Counted from the first letter of the stretch, positions 8,680 to 17,870 are shown. The stretch: DNA of 20,275 nucleotides from Gnetum montanum (GCA_015680685.1 MNCI01022398.1:1-20275), one strand, 5' to 3'. Translations and numbers: made by a program. Notes: generated by a model not told the origin, from the letters alone.

Positions 8680-9160
8680 TAAAGTGGCCAATGCGTCGAC
8701 TATAGCATTTTTGTTGTAGGAAATGTGCTAAACATCTACGGTTGCAAATTGTTTTAGTATGTATTTTGCCAGATCATAGTAAGGTTGTAAGTGTTATGCC
8801 TTATAGGCGTAGACCTCTATGACTTGGTTAATGACCAACTGTGAATCACCTCAAATTGCTATACTTTGGATGCTTAACTCTTGAGCTGCTAAAATGTCTC
8901 TAAGGAGACCTTCGTATTTTGCTACATTATTAGTACAAAGAAATGCAAAGAGGTATGCAAAAGGTCAGATCTCCCCAAAGGGACATGTGATAATAGCAAT
9001 GGCACTACCACCTTGCATGGTCGAAGCACTGTCAAAGTGTAAAATGGCCTCAAAATCTACAAGTATCGAACTTATACTACTAACATGTTCATCTAGCAAT
9101 TCTGGAACTATTGTTTCCTGATCATCTACAAGTGAAGCCATGAGTTGCATGGCTATTGCT
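8680..9160 (-). pseudogene. Archaeal-type RNase H (second RNase H) of element B
   Basis: Same frame as integrase. H-F-D-S-A-S carries the first Asp (codon 9031-9033), K-Y-E-G-L-L the Glu (8911-8913), G-D-S-Q-L-V the second Asp (8845-8847) and V-D-A-L-A the last Asp (8695-8697). All four catalytic acids of RNase H are therefore still encoded, although at least four stops lie between them. Known biology: Tat elements gained this extra RNase H beside a degenerate original one. It lies between the first RNase H (frame change near 9352) and integrase, with a linker at 8460-8680. Confidence 0.88.
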
Positions 9161-9319
9161 TAACCCTTTGTGGATGACTATTCTATGTAATGTAGGTCAA
9201 ACTCTATGGTTATTAATTTCCATCTAGCTATTCTGCTACTTTCATATATGTTGGTTGTAATGGCCCTAAGTATGTTACTTTTGCAAATGATGTTAACCTA
9301 ACTACAAAAGAGGTAGTGT

Positions 9320-9640
9320 CTCCATTTCTTAAGCACAAAGACTAAGGCAAGACAATTTTTCCACATCGTTGTATTTTCCCTCGTGAGCTATTAGTGCATA
9401 ACTCAGGTAGTAAATAGGAATTTTAGAACCATCATCTCTCTTTTGACAAAGCAGAGAAGCAATGAACGTGTTTGAGGTTGCGAGGTAGATGTAGAAAGGC
9501 TTGTCTCTTTGTGGAGGGTAGACAGTTGGAAGACGAACCAACTCCTTTTTTAGGTTGTCAAATGCTTCTTGGCATTGATTTGTCGGTTCAAATTTGACAC
9601 CCTTTTTAAGTAGGTATTGCATTGGGTGTAACTTATCAAT
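9320..9640 (-). pseudogene. First RNase H of element B (catalytically degenerate, frameshifted)
   Basis: Minus-strand reading shows E-A-F-D-N-L-K-K-E-L, K-P-F-Y-I-Y-L-A-T-S, S-L-L-C-Q, D-D-G-S-K-I-P-I-Y-Y-L-S and A-H-E-G-K-Y. The segment Y-L-A-T-S stands where active enzymes have D-A-S, so the first catalytic Asp is missing. That loss is common in Tat elements and agrees with the presence of a second RNase H. Around 9352 the frame shifts by one base; the expected continuation, L-V-F-V-L-K-K-W-R-H-Y-L, appears in the frame that then runs through integrase. Confidence 0.85.
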
Positions 9641-10790
9641 CAACCTAGCAATAAATCTACATATAAATTGTATTCTACCTTGGAATCCACATAGCTCTTT
9701 AAGGTTTACAAGTGGTGCTAAGTTAATAATAGCCTTGACCTTATCAAGATCTACACGTATTCCTATTTCTAACACTACAAAGCCCAACATGTGACCAATT
9801 TTAATGCCGAAGACATACATTTTGGAATTAAGGCAAAGGTCATATCTATAGCAACGTTGAAGGACCAAGTTCAAGTTGTTTGCATGGTCATGAGCCTTTT
9901 TAGACTTAACTACTATATCATCAACATAACCATCTAGTCATTCTAGAAGATAGTCACTAAAGATGTAGGTCATGGTATGTGGATATGTTGCTCCAGCATT
10001 TTTTAGTCCAAAGGACATCCTTGTATAGCAAAATGTCCTCCAAGGGATCATGAAAGTAGTAGCAAGTTGATGTTCTAGGTTTCTATGGATTTAGATCTAC
10101 CTCGAGAACCCATCCATGAAGGATAACAAGGCATGGCCAGCTGTAGTATCAACAAGTTGGTTGATAATACTAGGCAATGGAAAATCATCTTTGATGGTTT
10201 CCTTATTTAAGTCTTGGAAGTCTATGCAAAGGCGTATACCCTTAGTTTTCTTAGGGACAACTACGATGTTTAATACCCAATTTTCATAATCAACTACCCA
10301 GATGAACCCAGCTTGATAGAGTTTAGTGATTTCATCACGAACAACTAATGCAATCTTTGGCTTGATTTTATGAGCTTTTTGTTTGACTGGCTTGACATGT
10401 GGATCTAAGATAATGTTGTGTTGTATTATGTGTAGGTCTAAGCCTGAGATAACTTCATAAGACCATGTGAACACTTTGACATTGTCGTTAAGGACTTTAG
10501 AGATATTCTATTGGATTTGTGGCTCCAATAAAGAGCTAAGTTTCAAAATTCTCACCTCACCCTTACATGTTGTTACAAGAATTTCTATGAGTGGATCTTT
10601 AGTTACATCACCAGCTTCTAAATCTAAAGCTTGGACCAGATGTTTTAGCTAGTCTAGTGATGCTTCTAACAATGCTACATCAGTGTCACAAGGAGGCTGT
10701 TCAAAGTCCAAAAGCTCTATGTTCATGTGTCTCATGAGTCTGCCATGGGGTTTAGTCAAGATTAAAGGTTAATGAAGATTCTCGTGTGTG
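9641..10790 (-). pseudogene. Reverse transcriptase and pol N-terminus of element B
   Basis: The minus strand from 10790 encodes a leader with G-E-V-R-I-L-K-L-S and F-T-W-S-Y-E (near 10470), homologous to the pol start of C at 19916-20275. The RT fingers show C-I-D-F-Q-D-L-N-K-E-T and F-P-L-P-S-I-I; the palm shows S-F-M-D-G-F-S with the first Asp and Y-V-D-D (codons 9917-9928), so the catalytic Asp triad survives. M-S-F-G-L-K-N-A-G-A-T-Y lies between. The connection reaches 9641. Stops include one in the leader, one after S-F-M-D-G-F-S-R (near 10096) and one before the Y-V-D-D box. RT copies element RNA into DNA in the virus-like particle; this copy is broken. Confidence 0.9.
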
Positions 10791-10799
10791 CTCATTTTC

Positions 10800-10845
10800 C
10801 CAAACGATCCTAAAAATGACGAAAAAACAAAAAAAAAGGTCAAGT
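10800..10845 (-). promoter_or_regulatory. 3' splice-site-like sequence before pol of B
   Basis: The minus strand runs through a T-rich tract (nine T, then G, six T) into CGTCATTTTTAG and then GATCG, just before the pol frame. A pyrimidine tract ending in AG at this place parallels C at 19862-19907. Both would suit the acceptor of an intron between protease and RT. No transcript evidence is available. Confidence 0.35.
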
Positions 10846-10936
10846 GGTACCTGTCTAATGAGGCAAAATGAAGCAAAGTGTTAACATGAGGAAAATAATG
10901 CTTTAAAAAAGGTAACTATCCAGTATCTCAAAATTG

Positions 10937-11100
10937 CCAATTTAAGGTCTTAGCAGACCGTGACTATGCATAAAGTGTAAACAGAATTTTAAAATTTCTA
11001 GTTTAAGATCTTAGTAGACCATGTAAAGTATAAAGTGTAAATAGAATTTTAAAATTTCCAATTTAAGATCTTAGTGGACTATGCTATGTGTAAAGTATAA
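10937..11100 (-). repeat. 60-bp-period array upstream of pol in B
   Basis: Units start at 10937, 10998 and 11058 (spacing 60-61). Each begins CCAATTTAAGGTCTTAGCAG or a close variant and continues through ATAAAGTGTAAACAGAATTT. The first half is the same core as the 30-bp array at 6953-7294, so the unit looks like a double-length version of it. Confidence 0.8.
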
Positions 11101-11210
11101 AGTTAAGCTAAACAAAATGTTCATTAGTTAGACAGAAAAAATGTAAAAAAAAAACTTTAAAATGTGACAAGCCAAAAAAAAGTTAGAAAATTTTTTCTAA
11201 CTCTAGGTGT

Positions 11211-11388
11211 TACACTGCATGAAACATGGGATGTTATGTATTACACATGGGACATGAAGTGACCTACATTATGCATGGGACATGAAGTGTCTCGTGTTAC
11301 ACATGGGACACAGAACATTCCGTGTTATGCACGGGACAAAGAGTGTTCCATGTTATGCACGAGACACAGGATGTCCTAGGAGGATGAT
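11211..11388. repeat. 28-bp tandem array (about 6 copies) next to the C insertion
   Basis: A unit close to GTGTTACACATGGGACATGA followed by AGTGTCC repeats with the CATGGG or CACGGG landmark at 11225, 11246, 11274, 11302, 11330 and 11358; the last five are 28 bases apart. The sequence is unrelated to the TTAAACTA core. It lies in the remaining spacer of B and stops 17 bases before the LTR of C. Confidence 0.8.
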
Positions 11389-11717
11389 GTGTCATATAAC
11401 CCTATGAAACACCACAAAAATTTGGACATAACACTTTCGGACAAGAATCAAGCTAAGTCATGGTGCTTCCCAGCATGACCGAAACTTGCGAGCTTCACAA
11501 ACAGCATTAAACGAAGTCGAATCAAGCAAGTAAAAGTTCCCCGAGATCCATTGGAGACTACATCAACATTTGGCAACAAGAACTGCAAGTTTCAAACTCA
11601 AAACACTTAGTTTTGACTAATTATACTTCTTGCACATAGGCCTGCACACCTAGTGTGCAGTAATTTTTGGGCCCCAAAATGAGCCAAAACATGCCGGAAT
11701 TGAGTGTCTGGACCCTT

Positions 11718-11776
11718 CCCCCTCCCCCCCCCCCCCCCCCCCACCCCCCCCCCCCCCCACCCCCCCCCCCCCCCCC
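11718..11776. repeat. 59-bp cytosine tract
   Basis: Nearly pure C interrupted by one T and two A. The minus strand would be a G-rich tract able to form quadruplexes. It lies about 310 bases inside the LTR of C. Its exact length is doubtful, since sequencing and assembly handle such runs badly. Confidence 0.85.
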
Positions 11777-12428
11777 AAGGACCTTCACCAGGGTCCCCAA
11801 TAGCTCTCAAGCACTTGAAAATCAAATTTTGAGCACCAAATGATGGGTTTTCATTCATGCACACCAACATGCATGCCCAGCGTGCACCATCAAGGATCTC
11901 TCAGAACAGGCACCCCAGAACAAGATCTCCACCTACAATCGACTCTCAGAGGTAAGGAGATTATCAGGCATCATCCTAGGCTCCCAAAAATGAAGATTCA
12001 ACCTTGAAATGATGCACTTCCATGACCTATACATTGAGCATACATACTCTGGACACCCAGCATGCACGCCCAGTGTGCACCACCAAAAGCGAGGTCAATC
12101 AGATGATTTAGCCAACTTGCACGCTAACCTACATGCCCAGCATGTACACCCAGCATGCAGCATAGTGTACTCCACTTAAAGCCTTCCAAAAACCATGTCA
12201 GATCATGTCCAAATGAGCTAAAAATCCACAGGAAGCATTCTCATGACACCAGAGCCCAAATCCAAGGGCCAAGTTCAAGATTTTCTGTTGTAACAGTAGT
12301 GTTCATTTGTAAAGTTCAATTCTTTTGTATTGGTCAAGTATGTACACTAGGTTCATACGCCCACATGTACACACTGGCATGCAGCATGCTATACAATTGT
12401 AATATTCTTTGCACTCGGGCAACGCAGC

Positions 12429-12445
12429 CACATGTCATCCGATCC
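12429..12445 (+). promoter_or_regulatory. Conserved block upstream of the LTR promoter
   Basis: CACATGTCATCCGATCC here and CACATGGCATCCAATCC in the B LTR (minus strand, 4008-4024) differ at two of 17 bases, while the surroundings are poorly conserved. It lies 62 bases before the TATA box in C and 25 in B. A shared regulatory site is possible. Confidence 0.45.
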
Positions 12446-12506
12446 AAAATTTTCTCACCAACGGCCACTCATACCACTCCAGGTCCAAGTTTCACACCCT
12501 AAAACC

Positions 12507-12514
12507 TATAAAAA
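12507..12514 (+). promoter_or_regulatory. TATA box of the C LTR
   Basis: TATAAAAA in the context ACCTATAAAAATCCC. Transcription would begin near 12538. It is the counterpart of the TATA box at 3976-3984 in the B LTR. Confidence 0.6.
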
Positions 12515-12757
12515 TCCCAATTTTCCACCAAAAAGAGGGGTGCAAGGAAGGATAAAAAATCACATTAAGAGATGATTGGAAAAAATCAACCCTGCACGCT
12601 GGACTTCTACCCTACACATTGACCATACAGCCTTCACGCTGTGCCTGCAGTCCAAACCAGCATACCATCATTCCTTTGCATCCACCGGGGCTCTTCATTT
12701 GCCTTCTGTTAGATCCACAACTGTGTTCAGACCGGTGCACTGTAATCTCCATTTTGC

Positions 12758-12763
12758 AATAAA
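12758..12763 (+). terminator. AATAAA polyadenylation-like signal of the C LTR
   Basis: AATAAA about 250 bases after the TATA box, followed by T-rich sequence around 12790-12860. This is where the R region of the LTR would end. The sequence is short and the call rests on position. Confidence 0.4.
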
Positions 12764-13248
12764 GTTGCTTCATTTCAGGTCAAGATTTGTTACAGTTTTC
12801 ATTCATTCTTGTTTACCTTTTTTTTCATTCATTCAGACCTTTTTGTTTTTTGTTCCTGTCTGTAGATCTCTTGGTGCTTGTTTCATTCTAGCCTTGCATC
12901 AACGATCTTAGATAGTACAAAAAATGATGCTAGAAGGAGGGCTTCTCGTTGCTTAAATCTACTCTGATCCACAGTAGATCTCTTTAGATCTGCTAGTCCA
13001 TCTCATAGACCCGCTCCCTGTGATCCTGGATCTACAATCAGTTTTCTCAAATTTACACTCTATCAGCATAGATCTAATTTTGAACCTTCCAAATCTGCTA
13101 CAATCCCAGCATGTATACGCTACCTAGCCTATCTGCACACTATCCAATCTGCATGCTGTCCACTCTGTCTGTACGCTGCCTGTTCACCCTGTATACTGAT
13201 TGTTGAAGCCTACACACTAGGGATTCAGTTCATACACTGTGGATCAAG

Positions 13249-13353
13249 TCTGCATGCTGCTAGACTTAGGTGTACGCTATGTAGACACATCTGCACACTG
13301 CCAGACTTAGGTGTACACTATGTAGACAAGTTTGCATGCTGAGGATGTACGCT
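13249..13353 (+). repeat. 41-bp tandem repeat in the C LTR (2.5 copies)
   Basis: Copies begin at 13249, 13290 and 13331 (TCTGCATGCTGCTAGACTTA, then TCTGCACACTGCCAGACTTA, then a partial TTTGCATGCTG). Each contains a CATGCTG or CACACTG and a TACGCT or TACACT. It is part of a wider zone rich in such motifs at 13100-13350. Confidence 0.75.
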
Positions 13354-13535
13354 AACAATTATACATGTTCCATACTTGGCCAAATTTTCACCTATGCATG
13401 TTGACATTTTCTCCCATCTACCTTGTTATACTTAGGACCTTTTCACCATGAATACTTCCAATACCAATGTTTCAACCATGTCCACTTCAGATTTCAATGT
13501 CTCCACGACAATGCCGATACCCATCATGCAACCCA

Positions 13536-13555
13536 TAGGGGCCCACGGTGAGGTC
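13536..13555 (+). promoter_or_regulatory. Primer-binding-site-like sequence
   Basis: TAGGGGCCCACGGTGAGGTC follows the presumed LTR end. It resembles the TGGCGCCCACCGTGGGG type of primer site seen in plant Tat elements, with about five mismatches over 19 bases. Its place between LTR and gag is right; the mismatches mean it is either mutated or only coincidentally similar. Confidence 0.45.
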
Positions 13556-13660
13556 AACCCCCATGGGGGACCTCGCTGATCTCTCAGACTGCAAGGGAAG
13601 AATCCATCATTTAATGTCATAACACAAGAATAGTATAATTTTATATGTGTAAGGATCTAA

Positions 13661-15418
13661 GCTGGTTTGACAGTAGATCAAACTAAACTGGAGGCTAAGA
13701 AACAGTATGAACTGATTCATAAGGAAGGACATGAGTTCCTCCCCTCCCCATATGACATCATCCCTCTTCCAGAGCACTACTCTGAGCTCATCTCACATGT
13801 CCTCCTAGTAAGGAGTCAGTCTCTAGACCAGTCCATAGTAAATCCTCAATTAGAAGAGGAGGATGACTTTGTAGCTCAGTCTGAACACGAGGATTCATAC
13901 CATACTCTCATTCCGCATACTTACATGAACCCATTATTTCACCCTTTCATGGGGGAGACTATGTCCCTCCATTCATTTAAAACCACTCAAGCACATGTGC
14001 CTCAATAGGAGGCATCCACTCTTATTCCCACTCTCCCTATGACCGATACTCAATTCAATATACCCATCCCCACTATTCCTCCCATCACCATGTTATCCCC
14101 TCTCTTACAAGTACAACCCCAACAACACCCCCCTCAAACTAATGTAGGAATGACCTTCCCACCCCAAGTGATTGGGATGCCATCTATGATACCTGATTCT
14201 ACATCCACTCACTATATACCACGAATACAAACCCAAGGGACATCCTTCACCACTTCAACTCAACAAGTTCATGGTGTTCCCTCACAAATCATAACTGGAC
14301 AATGGGCCATGACTGGCATGCAACCGCATCAACCCCCTCATTACAACATACCACCTCCTACAATTCCACCCATGAACATCCCTCAAGTACAACAACAACA
14401 ACAACAACAACCTACCTCTTAGGGTATGCCACCCTTAGTGGCATCCACCATAAGTATTCCACAAGTGCAACTTCTGATCACTCAACTTTCTTCTTTCCCA
14501 CCCACTGTACAACAATCTAACTTGCATACTACACAACATGACCAACCTACCCCTTCACCTAGTGCCCAAGACTGGGCCGAAGCTAAGAAGATGATGCGAG
14601 AACTCACTGATGAGGTAAAAAGCCTCAAAACAGCCAACAATGAAGAGCTTAAATTATTAGACTTTTACCAAGACAATCCTATTAGCTCTTCGATACCACC
14701 ATTGACCTTGCCCAAAGGAGTTTCTTTGCCTCAACTAACCAAATACAATGGGGAAGGAGACCCCAATGCCCATCTGGTCATGTTTAGACTATAATTTTTA
14801 TTGCTTCAGGTGTGGCCCCATGCAATCTTACATGTTTTTGCCATGTCCCTCACTGGGAGAGCTTTAGACTAGTACCGAGCCTTGCCTCGTAACTCCATAT
14901 CCTCCTTGGAGGATCTCTTACACCAGTTCATTACTAGGTTTAAATACTACCTAAACCCTAAAGTGACCTTGGACAGTCTAATACAGGTAAAACAAGCACC
15001 ACTAGAACCTATACAAAAATTTATTCAGAGATGGAATGCTGCACTAAATGAACTTCATGAACCAATCCCTAAAACATACTTACTTACCATCTTAAAAGGA
15101 GTTGTGAATGACTTTGTTAAATCCAAACTGTATTACCTAAATGCACGCACTCTTAGCCAAGAATTTGTACAAATTAAAAACATTGAAGAAGTAGCACAAA
15201 ATACCCATGACCCCGCTTATTCATCCTTTAAAAGTCATCATAATAAGAAAGAAAAAGAAAGGGCTAAGGCAACTATAGCAGCAATAGCAGAAACTCAACA
15301 AACAAGTACGAGACAACAAGGTAAACCAACTACCACCCCTACTAGCTATACTAGACCTACTCCCATTGCTGCACCTGGACCGTCCACATCACAAAATGCT
15401 ACACCAGGTCATGCGTGA
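13661..15418 (+). pseudogene. Gag of element C (nonsense mutations)
   Basis: One frame runs from the stop at 13658-13660 to 15418, broken by stops at 14006, 14420, 14792, 14870 (where Trp is expected in D-W-Y) and 15416. No in-frame ATG is seen near the front, so the start is lost or uncertain. The N-terminal third has P-S-P-Y-D-I-I and an acidic patch. A Pro/Gln-rich stretch (14039-14422) ends in seven Gln. A short charged helix follows (about 14570-14650), then Y-N-G-E-G-D-P-N-A-H-L. The Retrotrans_gag core (14800-15200) shows L-T-G-R-A-L, L-H-Q-F-I-T-R-F and I-Q-R-W-N-A-A-L. Gag forms the particle shell. It continues into the zinc-knuckle region in the same frame. Confidence 0.85.
14390..14410 (+). 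repeat. (CAA)7 microsatellite coding for polyglutamine
   Basis: Seven CAA codons in frame within gag of C. Length variation would leave the frame intact. A stop follows at 14420-14422. Confidence 0.85.
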
Positions 15419-15850
15419 AACTTTGGGAGGAGAGACCCCTCGCAATACACACCATTGCCTATGAAACCTTCACAATTATTTGACCAACTCTTGAAGGCTG
15501 GGCTAATGAAACACAAACAATTATCCCCCGCAACAATTCAAAAACATGATCAATTCTGTGAATTGGTCAAGAACACAAGCTTGGAAACACCAGATGAGCC
15601 CCCAGTTCCAAGAGGCTTTAGATTAGACCAGTTTTGTGAGTACCACCAATGTAATGGGCATGGCACCAACTATTGTTTCACCTTGAAACAAGACATTCAA
15701 TGAATTATTGAAAGAGGTGAGATCACTTTTGATGAGGCCAACCCAGTCAAACCACAAAATCAGTCCATGCGCGTATATAAAGATCCCCTAAACACTAAAG
15801 AAGCATCATACATAATTAACACCATCTACACAAATAATAACTATGAAACA
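15419..15850 (+). pseudogene. Zinc-knuckle region of gag, element C
   Basis: Same frame as gag. Q-L-F-D-Q-L-L-K-A-G and F-C-E-Y-H lead into a zinc-binding pattern C-x2-H-x4-H-x4-C at 15635-15676, followed by L-K-Q-D-I-Q, a TGA at 15701 where Arg is likely, and I-I-E-R-G-E-I-T-F. Tat elements carry this kind of variant knuckle plus helix after the gag core, and it binds element RNA. Compared with the classical CCHC knuckle, the second Cys is His. The region then passes into the peptide repeats. Confidence 0.75.
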
Positions 15851-15856
15851 CCAAAG

Positions 15857-16277
15857 AACCCCTTCATAGTTTGTGTTCCCCCTACTGTACTAACATCACC
15901 TCAACCTTCATATTCTCCACACGATCCTTCTACCCCACAAAAATCATTGGTCATCCGAGTACCTCCAGCAGTGGCAATAGCACAGGTACCACCCCCAAAC
16001 CAAACCATTTGTTGTTCGTGTGCCTGCTGCTGATACAACCGCTAGTGTGACACCATTAAACCGGCCCACTCCTTTCATGGTCTGGGTGCCACTGACAATT
16101 GCTACAACAAAGGTGCCAACTACAAATCGCCCAACCCCATTTGTGGTCAAGGTGCCTAGGCAGTCTGATGTCCAAGCTCATACACCTCAGACACAATCCT
16201 GTCCCACCCCATTCATCATTTGGGTCCCGAAACAACCCTATACGCCAACCCCAAATGTTCCCACACAGCCCACGTGA
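15857..16277 (+). pseudogene. Six-copy proline-rich peptide repeat between gag and protease of C
   Basis: A nine-residue theme close to P-T-P-F-x-V-x-V-P recurs: N-P-F-I-V-C-V-P at 15857, K-S-L-V-I-R-V-P at 15941, K-P-F-V-V-R-V-P at 16002, T-P-F-M-V-W-V-P at 16068, T-P-F-V-V-K-V-P at 16134 and T-P-F-I-I-W-V-P at 16206. Linkers of 12-20 residues are rich in Pro, Thr and Gln. Copies 1-2 lie in the gag frame and copies 3-6 one frame over, so a frameshift occurs near 16000; the matching motif on both sides shows that this was one reading frame. The frame ends at TGA 16275-16277. I do not recognise this repeat; function unknown. Confidence 0.75.
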
Positions 16278-17132
16278 GAACTCCTGGCAGATAGGCTTAC
16301 CAGGAAGCATTTGGAGAAGGAACGATTAGAGCAGGAATGTCAACGCCTTGTACTGGGTCCCCCGAAACCAACTCCATGAAGCACAATACCTATGGCTCCT
16401 TCTAACAATGAGCCAAGCATGAGTTATAAAAGGGAAAAATAAATAATGCAACACATATCAAACCCAACAATCATTAAAAATAACATGAAAGTTACCCCAT
16501 GCGAGATACAACTGTTGGGTCCAATGAATCAAGTGGCCATGGACAAGAATATACCCAATGGTAAGGACTTAGCTAAAGCCCTAACATAGGTTACGCAAGC
16601 CCTTAAAAAAAAGAACATATCATTAAGCTTGTACGACCTCATATTAACTTCACATCGCAAAGCCTTAGTACAAATGTTAACATCGATCCCAGTTAGTGAA
16701 AACCTACCCGCAAATGAACCCTCTATACACACAGTGATGTCTACATGACAAGGATCCAAATCTAAATCATTAGGCTTTCACCCCAAAAACATTAAGATCA
16801 ATGAGAAAATCGAAGACGTCACCCATGAACCCATGTTTATAACCATACAAGTTAATCAATTCAAAATACATTGAGTACATGTAGATTACAGAGCAGCCAC
16901 AAACGTAGTGTCTTATCCCATCGTTGAACAGTTAGGGCTTATAGAATTAATTAAACCGATGTCTACGACATGCCTGAAGTCATTTAATGGGTCACAAGTA
17001 GTGGTTAAAGGTACATTAACATTGGATTTTATAGCAGGGGATCGATTCCCCACATCCGCAGAACTCATGGTCATTGATGAGATGCCCAGTTTTAACCTAA
17101 TCCTAGGATGACCCTGGTTAGCCCAGTTAAAA
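16278..17132 (+). pseudogene. Aspartic protease and preceding domain, element C (inactive)
   Basis: In the frame of the last four peptide repeats, 16539-16730 encodes a segment with Y-D-L-I-L and H-R-K-A-L-V-Q-M-L, like the helical domain that precedes protease in Tat elements. The protease follows at about 16830-17125. V-H-V-D-Y-R-A-A-T-N stands where the active site V-D-S-G-A is expected; the Asp is kept (codon 16884-16886) but Ser-Gly has become Tyr-Arg. Y-P-I-V-E-Q-L-G-L and F-N-L-I-L-G follow, then a TGA (17109) where Arg is usual, and P-W-L. Other stops lie at 16872 and earlier. The protease would cleave the Gag-Pol polyprotein; this copy is dead. Confidence 0.8.
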
Positions 17133-17577
17133 GTGGTGTCTTCCCCCATTCATCAAGAGATTCACTTACCCTACGAGGGGGGTGAAATCATTATCCATGG
17201 GGATGCTACTACACCCACCATCTCATCTCACACGGAGGCAAATCAAGGCTCTGAAGTTAAATTTGAGGAGCCTGAACAAGAGGACACTCCACATGAGCAT
17301 AAACTTGACATAATTTCTGAAAAGCCCATACCAAAAGAAATAAATGAAATCCAAAGTGATGACCAACCCATAAATCATGATCCCTCAAAAACCAAGGAAA
17401 CACCACCTAACCTAGAAACATCCGAGGATACCGACTCAAAGCCTACTCCACCAGATGTCTCCTAGGTAGAGCTACCATTCAACATATTTAGCAAAGGAGA
17501 TGCCGAGTATTGGATCATAGCCATTAAACCCACTCCTAACATAAAAATGAAAAAAATAAAAAATTTATTAAATAATT
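17133..17577 (+). pseudogene. Acidic C-terminal extension of the gag-protease frame, element C
   Basis: The protease frame continues through G-G-E-I-I-I-H-G-D into a Glu/Asp/Pro/Thr-rich, probably disordered stretch with no domain I recognise. It ends at TAG 17463-17465 in the context CTCCTAGGTAGAG. Beyond that stop the same frame still reads like protein (V-E-L-P-F-N-I-F-S-K-G, then W-I-I-A-I-K-P) until about 17548 and ends at TAA 17575-17577. The tandem array of the spacer follows at once. Confidence 0.6.
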
Positions 17578-17870
17578 AACAAACTATGATAGCCCGTAAT
17601 GATGTTAAACTACGATCATCTAAGATGACGCTAAACTACACACGTCTGGGATGACATTAAACTATCGCATGTCTGCAATGACATAAAACTAGCCACGGTC
17701 AGAAATGGCCAGTTTACATTAAAACCCATCATATTAGTTGATATCCCTCCTATTTATTTGCGGCCTGAAATGGCCTTACACTAGAATGATCACGTTGCAG
17801 TCCGTCATGACTTTAAGCTGACATGCACATACGTATGGCCCAAAATGGCCTTAAACTAGAGTAAGTTTAC
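17578..17870 (+). repeat. Array at the start of the protease-RT spacer of C (26-bp period, then irregular)
   Basis: TTAAACTA-type cores recur near 17580, 17606, 17632, 17658 and 17684, exactly 26 bases apart, in units like GATGACATTAAACTATCGCA. Looser copies follow with GGCCTTACACTAG (near 17775) and GGCCTTAAACTAG (near 17847). Read in element sense this is the same core as the arrays of A and B. Confidence 0.75.

Larger units (their letters stand above)
3374..11404 (-). mobile_element. Element B: Tat-type Ty3/gypsy retrotransposon, 3' LTR to start of pol
   Basis: Minus-strand order from high to low: tandem arrays of the protease-RT spacer (11388-10937), pol N-terminus and reverse transcriptase, first RNase H, archaeal-type RNase H, integrase, a 30-bp-period array, a 1.5-kb noncoding region, polypurine tract and 3' LTR. 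Pol occupies only two frames, with a single frameshift near 9352 and scattered stops, so B is better preserved than A. Its upstream part is cut at 11404 by the LTR of C. The low-coordinate end is placed at 3374 (LTR end CA on the minus strand) but could be off by about 40 bases. Confidence 0.85.
11405..13535 (+). repeat. 5' LTR of element C (2131 bp, TG...CA)
   Basis: It begins TGAAACACCACAAAAATTTG, matching the LTR starts of A and B, and is taken to end with CA at 13534-13535, directly before the primer-binding-like site. Inside are a 59-base C tract, diverged repeats of about 190-230 bases around CAGTGTGCACCACCA and CAGCGTGCACCATCA (near 11650, 11878, 12070), a TATA box, an AATAAA signal, and a 41-bp array. 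Open frames within (for example 12155-12502 and 12576-12911) have no recognisable protein content. The start is well supported; the end depends on the primer site. Confidence 0.75.

Noticed and set aside
11607-11870. Glycine-rich minus-strand frame of 87 codons
   Set aside because: Artefact of translating the C tract in the LTR.
12155-12911. Two plus-strand frames of over 110 codons
   Set aside because: They lie within the LTR across the TATA box and AATAAA, with no domain or conserved pattern.
15944-16310. Minus-strand frames rich in Trp, Gly and Val
   Set aside because: Shadows of the peptide repeat coded on the plus strand.
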